Part shown: in pieces, positions 1 to 5,078 of the stretch
Layout: every line of letters starts with the position of its first letter
Numbering within the stretch: position 1 is the stretch's first letter
Assembly (NCBI GenBank): GCA_022616085.1
Contig: JAKEFN010000033.1
Coordinates: 1 to 5,255, forward strand
Source of the DNA: a bacterium
GTDB taxonomy: Bacteria > Patescibacteriota > Minisyncoccia > Phycocordibacterales > JAKEFN01
Direction of reading: 5' to 3'
Length of the DNA: 5,255 nucleotides
Notes under the pieces: model-generated
The model's input: the letters and a program-made list of their open reading frames with translations, nothing else
What the model was told of the DNA's origin: nothing
The model's database searches: none
Made by a program: the position numbers and the translations under genes

Positions 1-32
1 CATAATGCGCCGATAATACAATGGATTTTATG

Positions 33-68
33 AAAACAGAAAACCACGGCTTTGTTGAGCCGTGGTTT
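33..68 (-). terminator. Hairpin, probable rho-independent terminator
   Basis: Positions 41-51 (AAACCACGGCT) and 58-68 (AGCCGTGGTTT) form a perfect 11-bp stem around a 6-nt loop. Read on the minus strand the stem is followed by TTTTCTGTTTTC; on the plus strand only GAGCATTTC follows. The minus direction is therefore the better terminator. No confident minus-strand gene lies immediately upstream: the GC-rich block starting near 128 does. The hairpin may end a transcript running through that block or a longer minus-strand message. Confidence 0.6.
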
Positions 69-127
69 GAGCATTTCATCCTCCCGTTTTGACTATTAAC
101 TAGTTTGGCACAATCCGCTTTTTAGAG

Positions 128-455
128 TTTCCACGAACTCCACCGAAACCACTAAGCGAACACGAAGTAAGCACCGGAGAGGCTCTGCGAACGAATGTGA
201 GCGGCCAATGCGAGGCGCGGCGAAGTGTGAGCGGACGCTAGAGCTACCACAAACGTCGCTACGGGAGCGCCTCGGGCCGCCACAAGGACGGAGAAAGCGG
301 AGATTGGGAGCAATGGATACTTTGCGACCTTTTGGAGCTTTTGGAGTACGAAGTGGCGGAGCAGACCGCAATACCACGCGATCGGAGCGTACGCTTCAGT
401 CCCGAGCCACCACGCGCTCGGCGCGTGCGAAGTGGGTTCGAGCAAAGGTGATATA
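128..455. repeat. GC-rich non-coding block with recurring CGAAGT / GTGAGCGG words
   Basis: The block begins and ends sharply against AT-rich flanks. Three overlapping frames on both strands stay open across it, but their products are rich in Arg, Ser, Thr and Pro with no domain I recognise, as expected of a GC-rich tract lacking stops by composition. The hexamer CGAAGT occurs at 163, 221, 349 and 428. CGAATGTGAGCGG (192-204) and CGAAGTGTGAGCGG (221-234) are near-copies, and TTTTGGAG is directly repeated at 330-337 and 339-346. This internal repetition suggests a degenerate repeat cluster or a structured RNA. I cannot tell which, and I see no tRNA or rRNA signature. Confidence 0.5.
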
Positions 456-482
456 TTTTTTGTTATGACAAGTTAGGAAAAT

Positions 483-689
483 TTATTTCACCACATCAAA
501 CCTTGCCTTATTTTCAACCATCCATTTTTGTTGTTCCTCCTTTCCATTTTTTGGGTCATTCATCACATCAGCATGAGCTTGCATATAATGAGGCATAAGG
601 TTTTGCATCCACTGCTCAAATGTTTCTCCTTCTGCGAAGGAATTTTTTTGGTTTTTGCTCCCGCAACCACATGGAGCGAGGATGACTGT
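483..689 (-). pseudogene. Short protein-like frame, N-terminus lacking a start; possible decayed or frameshifted small gene
   Basis: This minus-strand frame is open from just after a TAA (692-690) to a TAA at 485-483, 68 codons. Its N-terminal part contains a Cys pair, APCGCGSKNQKN, and then FEQWMQNLMPHYMQAHADVM and a charged tail ending RFDVVK. The amphipathic, Met/His/Glu-rich sequence looks like genuine protein. No ATG, GTG or TTG exists before the ATG at 608, which would give only 41 residues (483-608) with no good ribosome site. A neighbouring frame has an ATG at about 699 preceded by GAGGG, and a one-base change in the A7 run near 640-650 would join it to this frame. So a frameshifted or decayed gene is plausible. 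The family is not recognised; the CxCGS stretch faintly resembles half a SEC-C motif. Confidence 0.4.
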
Positions 690-772
690 TTACAGGCATC
701 GTTTCCCTCGGGGCTTGCCCCAGGAGAGGGGCTGCTTGTCTCGCATATAAGCGCGACAGAGCCGCAGGGCGC
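690..772. other. Spacer with a small hairpin; no gene supported
   Basis: This short stretch between the small decayed frame and the otsAB terminator is GC-rich. It holds an imperfect hairpin at about 704-727, with core GGGG CTTG CCCC at 710-721, whose outer pairs are better on the minus strand. No U-tract follows it, so it is not an obvious terminator. I see no supported gene here. Confidence 0.4.
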
Positions 773-797
773 AAAAAACCGCTTCTCTTTGAAGCGG
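773..797 (-). terminator. Rho-independent terminator of otsAB
   Basis: Read on the minus strand, CCGCTTC (797-791) pairs perfectly with GAAGCGG (785-779) around the 5-nt loop AAAGA, and a run of six T follows (778-773). It lies 8 bases after the otsAB stop codon, the classical position. The opposite side carries CTACTTTTTT, so weak termination of plus-strand transcripts is also possible. Confidence 0.9.
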
Positions 798-805
798 CTA
801 CTTTT

Positions 806-3034
806 TTATTCAACCAATTTCGTCAAAAATATTCGCGTCGCCTTTACGGTCGGAAGCGAGTATTTCGCCGCGGTAGGCCCACGGCCGACTTTGATTGAGA
901 CCGTATGGTCGCCTTCAGGCAATGCCCGAAACGCGAGCTCATCAGACGCATCGTCCCCAATATAGAAAACGAAGTCCCGCTTCCGATTTTCGAGAAAAGA
1001 TCGAATTGCCTCTCCTTTATGAATGCGGTCGTGTGTAACCTCGATCACTTTATGTCCGTGAATAAGCCGGACGGGAAGCCCTTCTATGCGCTTCATGAGC
1101 ACGCTCTCAAGATCTTTGGCGCGCTTGCTTCCGGACAAAGGAGGAACGACAGAGCCATAATGCCACGCGAGACTGAACGCTTTTTCTTCTATAAACGTTT
1201 TCGGCGTCCGGCGCGCATGTTCTTCCAATACACCCTTGATGTCGCGTTTCCACGACACGTCAACATTCTGTCGCTTCCATCGGCGGCTGCCCTTGCGGCG
1301 CATCCACCCGCCGTGATTGGCCGCGAGATGCGCGTCCAAAGCGCCGTACCATTCGACAAGCGTTTCTCTCGGCCTGCCGCTCGGAAAAACGAGTGTGTTC
1401 TTTTGATCGGACGCAAGCGCCTGAAGAATTGCCATGATTTCCGAATCAGGCGAAACATCCGCCGGGTCCAAAGCGAACGGGAGAAGCGTGCCGTCGCTAT
1501 CAAGCATAATAAGACGCGACCCCGCCTTCTTATAGAGTTCCGCAATCTTATCAGCAATAAAAGAGGAAACATGCACCCCAGGCTGTTCGTCCTCCGAAGC
1601 CCCGGCATTCTCCAACTGATTAAGAAAATCATCCGCCCAATGAAAAACATTGAACCTTCGGATGCTTTCCTGCATCGCCTTCATTCGTTTCCGTTGTTCG
1701 GCAGGAGGCATTTGAAGCCCCTGCTTTATGGCGCGAGCGAAGCCGTCCGTATCATACGGATTGACAAGTATCGCCTCGGTGAGAGTCTGTGCGGCGCCGG
1801 CATTCTCGCCGAGAATAACAACACCGCTCCCATCGATGCGAGATGAGACATACTCCATCACCATGAGGTTCATGCCGTCAATAATCGGAGTAATGGCGGC
1901 AATGTGCGCCGCTTTATAAAACGCGGCGAGCTCTTTCTGGGTAAACTCCTGATTAAAAAATTTAATCGGCCCCCATAAATGAGTCGAGAACTGGCCGTTC
2001 ACACTCCCGACAAGCCTCTCAATCTCATCCTTAAGTTCATCGTACTCTTTTATCTTTGTCCGCGACGGACTCACGACAAGCACCAGTTTCACCTTGCCGC
2101 GATATTCCGGCGATGTTACGAGAAAATCCCTATATGCCTGAATTAATTCAGGTATGCCTTTCGTATAGTCAAGACGTCCGGTTCCCAATATGACGGCCGC
2201 ACCGTCCGCACCGCGCCGTATTTTTGCGCTTTCCGCAATAACCTCCGGATCCGCCGCGTATGCCGCAAACTGCTCATCGTCGATGCCAATCGGGATCGAA
2301 TCAACAACGGTGACATGTTCCGGTTGGATAACGCGGAACGACCGCGTCTCGAAGCCCAGAATATGCTCCACGCATTTCAAAAAATTCTCCGCGTAACGAA
2401 ATACTTGAAACGCTACGAGGTCAAATGAAAGAAGCTTCTCTAGCGCGAGGCGATGCTCCGGGAGAGACCTGAATATTTCAAGCGGCGGAAACGGAATATG
2501 AAGAAAGAAACCGATTTTCGCTCCTTCCGGAAGCCGCCCGCGCACAAAGTCCGCGACATACATAAGCTGATAATCATGGACCCAAATAAGATCGCCCGGT
2601 CGGACGACCTTCATAAGTTCGTCCGCGAAACGCTTGTTCACCTCCGCATACTCGGAGTCATATCCGAATCTCACATGTTGTGGAAACATGTGGCAAAGCG
2701 GCCACCATTTTTTGTTGCACGCGCCAAGATAGAATGTTTCTTCCACCTCTTCGCGCGTGAGAAAAACGGGGCTGTATCCGAACGAAAGCAGTTTTTCCCG
2801 TATGTTTTTTTGTATTGTTTCGTCCGTATCTTCTACCGGAATTCCCGGCCATCCGATCCATATTTTTTCGCATGCTTCTTTTCGGCAATACACATCAATG
2901 GCAGTAGAGAGTCCCCCGATGCTTTGCTTGAATGTGAGCTCCTCTTCTGTCGACTGCTCCGCGGTAACGGGCAGGCGGTTTGAGAGAATAATGATTCTTC
3001 GTTCATCAGGGGGTTTATGTTCCAAAATTTCCAA
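806..3034 (-). CDS. otsAB: Bifunctional trehalose-6-phosphate synthase / trehalose-6-phosphatase (OtsA-OtsB fusion)
   Basis: This 742-residue cytoplasmic enzyme should make trehalose from UDP-glucose and glucose-6-phosphate and then remove the phosphate. Residues 14-470 are a GT20 synthase. Visible motifs are SNRLP (18-22), GG (40-41), the WVHDYQ loop with D154, HIPFPP (179-184), GRLDYTKG with R287 and K292, DGMNL (386-390) and AGAAQTL. The usual LSEFAG is here GENAG. Residues 505-742 are a HAD-type phosphatase with all four motifs: DSDGT (nucleophile D512, acid D514), SGR (552-554), K673 and GDDASDE (693-699). Both halves look active. The order matches the fused TPS-TPP proteins of bacteria and eukaryotes. 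The start is TTG at 3034: there is no in-frame ATG before residue 116, and AGGAGAG lies 6 nt upstream. It has its own promoter and terminator, so it is probably monocistronic. Confidence 0.95.
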   Translation of the reverse strand: MEILEHKPPDERRIIILSNRLPVTAEQSTEEELTFKQSIGGLSTAIDVYCRKEACEKIWIGWPGIPVEDTDETIQKNIREKLLSFGYSPVFLTREEVEETFYLGACNKKWWPLCHMFPQHVRFGYDSEYAEVNKRFADELMKVVRPGDLIWVHDYQLMYVADFVRGRLPEGAKIGFFLHIPFPPLEIFRSLPEHRLALEKLLSFDLVAFQVFRYAENFLKCVEHILGFETRSFRVIQPEHVTVVDSIPIGIDDEQFAAYAADPEVIAESAKIRRGADGAAVILGTGRLDYTKGIPELIQAYRDFLVTSPEYRGKVKLVLVVSPSRTKIKEYDELKDEIERLVGSVNGQFSTHLWGPIKFFNQEFTQKELAAFYKAAHIAAITPIIDGMNLMVMEYVSSRIDGSGVVILGENAGAAQTLTEAILVNPYDTDGFARAIKQGLQMPPAEQRKRMKAMQESIRRFNVFHWADDFLNQLENAGASEDEQPGVHVSSFIADKIAELYKKAGSRLIMLDSDGTLLPFALDPADVSPDSEIMAILQALASDQKNTLVFPSGRPRETLVEWYGALDAHLAANHGGWMRRKGSRRWKRQNVDVSWKRDIKGVLEEHARRTPKTFIEEKAFSLAWHYGSVVPPLSGSKRAKDLESVLMKRIEGLPVRLIHGHKVIEVTHDRIHKGEAIRSFLENRKRDFVFYIGDDASDELAFRALPEGDHTVSIKVGRGPTAAKYSLPTVKATRIFLTKLVE

Positions 3035-3040
3035 TGTACA

Positions 3041-3057
3041 CTCTCCTATTAATAGGT
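3041..3057 (-). promoter_or_regulatory. Shine-Dalgarno site of otsAB with abutting palindrome
   Basis: The minus strand reads AGGAGAG (3047-3041), 6 nt before the TTG at 3034, which fixes that start. It abuts and shares two bases with a perfect 12-bp palindrome, CCTATTAATAGG (3046-3057). In RNA this could fold as a 4-bp stem with a UUAA loop that covers the first bases of the ribosome site; in DNA it could be a protein site. Function is inferred. Confidence 0.6.
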
Positions 3058-3066
3058 ACCGAGAAT

Positions 3067-3095
3067 AATCTACTCTGTTTTCACAGTATTGTCAA
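3067..3095 (-). promoter_or_regulatory. Promoter of otsAB
   Basis: On the minus strand there is a perfect -35 TTGACA (3095-3090), a 17-bp spacer and TAGATT (3072-3067, 4 of 6 matches to TATAAT). Predicted transcription starts near 3060, about 25 nt before the TTG start. The -35 box and part of the spacer lie in the last codons of the yqfO-like gene, so otsAB need not depend on read-through. The spacer contains CTGT TTTC ACAG (3075-3086), a small dyad that could be an operator. Confidence 0.65.
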
Positions 3096-3407
3096 GATTT
3101 TAACTGCAAAAACAACCGGCTCTTCATATGGATGCGCCACGCGAACCGCTTCTAAAACCGCCTTGAGTTCCTTTTTACCGCATATCGCTTCAATCCGTTC
3201 CTCCGCAATCTTTTCAATCCTTCCCGCCTTTCCGATTTTTGGATTTGAACCGACTTCCCCTTTGAACCGTCCGGCTCCTTTTGAACTGAAACTGCAATGG
3301 GAGTAATTCCCTATACTTCCCGCGCCTGCGCGCGCCAAAGCTTCCCGGACATTGTCCGCATGGGCTGTGGGAACATAGGTTGTTACGATATATCGAAATC
3401 TCGACAT
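3081..3407 (-). CDS. YqfO / Nif3 C-terminal-like domain protein
   Basis: This 108-residue protein matches the stand-alone form of the inserted or C-terminal domain of YqfO/Nif3 proteins, which has a CutA/PII-like ferredoxin fold. Supporting stretches are IVTTYVP near the N-terminus, AGAGSIGNYSHCSF (27-40), a Gly-rich EVGSNPKIGKAG (51-62) and the family hallmark AHPYEEP (91-97). Stand-alone members are small cytoplasmic proteins of uncertain biochemical role; metal or nucleotide sensing has been suggested for the fold but nothing here shows it. I chose the ATG at 3407 because the family begins almost there with FRYIVTTYVP. The frame stays open to a TTG at 3491, which would overlap the Nudix gene and add an atypical 28 residues. 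No Shine-Dalgarno site precedes the ATG. The stop TGA lies 46 nt from the otsAB start. Confidence 0.85.
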   Translation of the reverse strand: MSRFRYIVTTYVPTAHADNVREALARAGAGSIGNYSHCSFSSKGAGRFKGEVGSNPKIGKAGRIEKIAEERIEAICGKKELKAVLEAVRVAHPYEEPVVFAVKILTIL

Positions 3408-3425
3408 TATATGTCGAAATATATC
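3387..3425. repeat. Interrupted inverted repeat over the yqfO-like start codon
   Basis: TCGACAT (3401-3407) and ATGTCGA (3411-3417) are a perfect 7-bp inverted repeat separated by TAT, and the first arm contains the start codon of the yqfO-like gene. GATATAT (3387-3393) and ATATATC (3419-3425) extend the dyad after a bulge. TCGAAAT is also directly repeated at 3393-3399 and 3414-3420. It could be a DNA-binding operator overlapping the start region, or an RNA hairpin hiding the start codon. Confidence 0.5.
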
Positions 3426-3446
3426 ACGCTCGGCTCTCAAAACCAA
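3418..3446 (-). promoter_or_regulatory. Possible promoter of the yqfO-like gene, near-leaderless
   Basis: The minus strand has TTGGTT (3446-3441), a 17-bp spacer and TATATT (3423-3418). Transcription would begin around 3411, only a few bases before the ATG at 3407, giving a nearly leaderless message. This fits the lack of a ribosome binding site. The -35 is weak and overlaps the T-rich end of the Nudix terminator, so confidence is limited. Confidence 0.35.
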
Positions 3447-3466
3447 AAACTCGACAATAAGCCGAG
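3441..3466 (-). terminator. Rho-independent terminator of the Nudix gene, with alternative pairing
   Basis: On the minus strand CTCGGC (3466-3461) pairs with GTCGAG (3455-3450) across a TTATT loop, followed by TTTTTGGTTTT (3449-3439). It lies about 8 nt after the Nudix stop codon. The same 5' arm belongs to a longer perfect 10-bp pairing, ACGCTCGGCT (3426-3435) with AGCCGAGCGT (3460-3469), which on the plus strand is followed by TTTTT. The element may therefore terminate in both directions. Confidence 0.7.
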
Positions 3467-3474
3467 CGTTTTTG

Positions 3475-3900
3475 TTATAATTCTCCCGCAATCTGCTGAA
3501 AAAATTCTTTATCTTTCGGATGAGTGAGGAGTTCCGCCACCTCGTCCTTGTTCACCCACCGTGCTTCGGGATTATCCAGATCAACCGGCTCGAGCTCATG
3601 TTCGTTTGTTTTAAAAAGAAACATCGTGATTTTTTTGAGCTCCTTCACGTCTTCCCCGATGCCGCCTTTTCCGATCTTGTATCGCTCGTAGGCGCCGAGT
3701 TCTTTAACCAGCTCAAGGTCGGTAATTCCCGCTTCCTCATAAATTTCCCGCTTCGCGGCGGTTATCGCGTTCTCGCCCCCATCAATATGTCCCTTTGGAA
3801 GCGACCACGAGTCGCCTTTCTGATTCACGACCAAAATCTCGCCTTCTGGATTCAATACCACCCCGCCCGCGCTGCGTGTTCGCAAAGTGCTTTTTTCCAT
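3475..3900 (-). CDS. Nudix hydrolase
   Basis: This 141-residue cytoplasmic enzyme belongs to the superfamily that hydrolyses nucleoside diphosphates linked to another group, using Mg or Mn. The Nudix box GX5EX7REUXEEXGU is complete at residues 37-59: G37, E43, R51, E52, E55, E56 and G58. It is preceded by the typical SAGGVV (10-15) and the sheet segment WSLPKG (32-37). The C-terminal half contains ARWVNKDEV (93-101 region), usual for the fold. The WSLPKGH pattern and short length resemble Ap4A hydrolase or MutT-like members, but the sequence does not settle the substrate. ATG at 3900 is the natural start; only a weak GTGG lies upstream. The gene has its own possible promoter and a good terminator, so it appears to be a single-gene unit. 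Confidence 0.95.
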   Translation of the reverse strand: MEKSTLRTRSAGGVVLNPEGEILVVNQKGDSWSLPKGHIDGGENAITAAKREIYEEAGITDLELVKELGAYERYKIGKGGIGEDVKELKKITMFLFKTNEHELEPVDLDNPEARWVNKDEVAELLTHPKDKEFFQQIAGEL

Positions 3901-3936
3901 AATTCCACTATGTCACAAAAAAATTTTCTACGCCTC

Positions 3937-3964
3937 TTGACTAAAGATATTTTAATGCTATTTT
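3937..3964 (+). promoter_or_regulatory. Possible plus-strand promoter, divergent to the Nudix promoter
   Basis: TTGACT (3937-3942) matches the -35 consensus at 5 of 6 positions and is followed after 16 bp by TATTTT (3959-3964). Transcription would start near 3971 and run through the GC-rich coding-like tail to the weak terminator at 4082-4110. Such a transcript would be about 130 nt and lacks a standard start codon in the coding-like frame. Confidence 0.3.
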
Positions 3965-3976
3965 TTAAAAAGCCAA
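3949..3976 (-). promoter_or_regulatory. Possible promoter of the Nudix gene
   Basis: The minus strand shows TTGGCT (3976-3971), a 16-bp spacer and TAAAAT (3954-3949), one mismatch from the consensus -10. Predicted transcription begins near 3942, about 40 nt before the ATG at 3900. The surrounding AT-rich tract supports a promoter region, but the -35 is poor. Confidence 0.4.
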
Positions 3977-4068
3977 AAGGACTTCCTGGACACTCGGCTG
4001 TACGATCGTGACAACGGTCCCGGCGCCGCCGAGAACGCCATCCTCGAAGAGCTCGCCAGACCGGCCTA
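3955..4068 (+). pseudogene. GC-rich coding-like C-terminal tail, possible gene remnant
   Basis: Between a TAA ending at 3954 and a TAA at 4066-4068 this plus frame encodes 37 residues with no ATG, GTG or TTG start. Its last part, LYDRDNGPGAAENAILEELA followed by RPA, reads like a real protein end: balanced acidic, Ala and Leu residues, and almost every codon after 4014 ending in G or C (GGC GCC GCC GAG AAC GCC ATC CTC). The first ten codons are AT-rich and unlike the rest, so the junction near 3980 may be where the older gene is cut. A plus-strand terminator follows. The family is not recognised, and the frame could be open by chance. Confidence 0.25.
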
Positions 4069-4081
4069 ACCAACAAGTGCT

Positions 4082-4110
4082 GAGCGTCATTCTAAACCGC
4101 TCTTTTTTCT
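4082..4110 (+). terminator. Weak plus-strand terminator
   Basis: GAGCG (4082-4086) pairs with CGCTC (4098-4102) around an 11-nt loop and is followed by TTTTTTCTTT. The T-tract is good but the 5-bp stem is weak. It lies 14 nt after the stop of the plus-strand coding-like tail, which is the only thing it could terminate here. Confidence 0.35.
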
Positions 4111-4127
4111 TTGCCAAAATCTCGTCC

Positions 4128-4223
4128 CTACGTCATGTGACACCTTTTATACTTCTTCCCGCTTCCGCACGGGCAGGGATCCCTTCCCTTCCTTTCACGC
4201 GACGAGTTTCTTAGATTCGCTCG
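4128..4223 (-). pseudogene. Orphan SEC-C zinc-binding tail in +1 frame to the AbiEii gene
   Basis: This 31-codon frame follows a TAA (4226-4224) and ends at TAG (4130-4128). It encodes a basic linker RERKGRD and then PCPCGSGKKYKRCHMT. The pattern C-x-C-x8-C-H with GSGKKYK is the SEC-C motif, a zinc-binding tail found at the end of SecA and of many other proteins, where it contacts SecB or ribosomes. It has no start codon ahead of the motif, and its first 29 bases overlap the end of the AbiEii-like gene in the +1 frame. Skipping one base near the toxin stop would yield a toxin ending KKLV-RERKGRD plus the SEC-C tail. It may be a frameshifted extension of the toxin, a programmed-frameshift product, or the leftover end of another gene. 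The motif itself is certain; its attachment is not. Confidence 0.6.
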
Positions 4224-4815
4224 TTATCGTTCGTTTAATCTCATTCCACGAAACATTTTGAATCAGTATTGGAGGCGGATCGTTGTCGGCGTCTTCAAAA
4301 TACATGAGGCTTTTCAAAATGTGCAATTTATTATACTTCACCCGACTGTACCGCGTCTCAAAAAAGTTGATAATCTCACCGAGGCGATACTTCCGAAGAA
4401 GAAAGTAGAGGTCGGTAAAATCTTTCCTGCTTCCTCGTGTGGAAATCGCGTCTATCTTCATCGCCGCGATATCCCGTTCGTCGGCAAGAAAAACGCCGTG
4501 AAACTGTATGAGCGGATATTTATTTTCATAAGGGTATATAAAAAAACTTATTGAAACGCCGTCTAGGGACCCATTCAGTGTTCCCTCCGGATCTTCGGAA
4601 GAAATTAAAAGCGTCCCGATATGCGAAAGTTCTTCTTTTATCAAAGAAGTGGAGAAGTGTGTGGGTGTAAAAAAATCAAAATCAACGGAAATGCGATGTC
4701 CGAGCTGTATGGCAAGCGCCGTGCCGCCGGCAAGATAAAATGGCTTGAGAAACTCCTTCCCGCCTATCTTGCCCAAAACGGACTGTGCTTTAGCATCGAT
4801 TGTTTCTTCGTGCAT
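4195..4815 (-). CDS. AbiEii/AbiGii-type nucleotidyltransferase toxin
   Basis: This 206-residue protein has the minimal nucleotidyltransferase signature of the AbiEii/AbiGii family. FYLAGGTALAIQLGH (26-40) leads into RISVDFDFF (41-49), with D45 and D47 as the metal-binding pair. The family C-terminal signature ADERDIAAMK (111-120) and TRGSRKDFTDLYFLL (126-140) follows, including K120, K131, D132 and D135. Family members act as toxins of toxin-antitoxin or abortive-infection systems; some transfer nucleotides to tRNA, but this target is unproved here. Length is typical for short members. The ATG at 4815 starts 52 bp inside the upstream antitoxin gene and has no Shine-Dalgarno site, so coupled translation is likely. 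The protein ends KKLVA, and a SEC-C motif is encoded in another frame right across the stop. Confidence 0.9.
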   Translation of the reverse strand: MHEETIDAKAQSVLGKIGGKEFLKPFYLAGGTALAIQLGHRISVDFDFFTPTHFSTSLIKEELSHIGTLLISSEDPEGTLNGSLDGVSISFFIYPYENKYPLIQFHGVFLADERDIAAMKIDAISTRGSRKDFTDLYFLLRKYRLGEIINFFETRYSRVKYNKLHILKSLMYFEDADNDPPPILIQNVSWNEIKRTITSESKKLVA

Positions 4816-5072
4816 ACAAGAGGATTGATATTAAAATACGAACACCAAAAATTCTGCGATTTGGAATCGAGTTCGCGGCTCTTGATTACTTCTTTTTTAA
4901 TCCGCTCTTCGCCATACACGCTCTTCGCCCAGAGAAATTCTTCAAGATTCCCGAGAAACAATATCCGGCTGATCACATATCCCGCGTGTTTGTCCGGATC
5001 TATCGTATCCGGATCCACGTCCCAAAAAAGCGACCGCCGCCGCGGCATTTCACTTTTTGTCTTTGTTTTCAT
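4764..5072 (-). CDS. Probable antitoxin of the AbiEii-type system
   Basis: This 102-residue basic protein lies directly upstream of, and overlaps by 52 bp, the nucleotidyltransferase gene. The core LFWDVDPDTIDPDKHAGYV (15-33), the helix ISRILFLGNLEEFLWAKSVY (34-53), FWCSYF (75-80) and the end CTKKQS (87-92) match my memory of small proteins that regularly precede AbiEii-like genes (annotated as a DUF6922-type family; the number is from memory). No helix-turn-helix is obvious to me. By position it should neutralise the toxin and may repress the operon, whose promoter carries an inverted repeat. The ATG at 5072 has a TATAAT element only 6 bases upstream, so the mRNA is probably leaderless. Complete at both ends. 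Confidence 0.8.
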   Translation of the reverse strand: MKTKTKSEMPRRRSLFWDVDPDTIDPDKHAGYVISRILFLGNLEEFLWAKSVYGEERIKKEVIKSRELDSKSQNFWCSYFNINPLVCTKKQSMLKHSPFWAR

Positions 5073-5078
5073 TTTTAT

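Noticed and set aside
434..446. GGGTTCGAGC as a possible tRNA T-loop
   Set aside because: The flanking bases do not pair as a T-stem, and no acceptor, anticodon arm or CCA fits.
152..468. Three overlapping open frames (two minus, one plus) in the GC-rich block
   Set aside because: All three stay open at once, which reflects scarcity of AT-rich stops, and none has a domain, a ribosome site or a natural composition.
528..965. Plus-strand open frame beginning with a hydrophobic stretch
   Set aside because: It crosses the otsAB terminator and the otsAB 3' end, and opposes the protein-like minus frame at 483-689. The hydrophobic start comes from T-rich antisense codons.
905..1846. Long plus-strand open frame of 313 codons opposite the phosphatase half of otsAB
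   Set aside because: It is the antisense of a clearly real gene with all catalytic motifs; its product is Arg/His-rich with no recognisable domain, and no ribosome site supports it.
2453..2983. Plus-strand open frame opposite the synthase half of otsAB
   Set aside because: Antisense shadow: no domain, no ribosome site, fully inside the GT20 coding region.
3071..3088. LexA/SOS-like box TACTCTGTTTTCACAGTA in the otsAB promoter
   Set aside because: Outer TACT/AGTA match, but the inner arms do not pair in register; only a 4-bp dyad CTGT/ACAG remains.
3408..3491. N-terminal extension of the yqfO-like protein to a TTG at 3491
   Set aside because: It would run through the Nudix terminator and overlap the Nudix gene, and the extra 28 residues do not fit the family's usual start.
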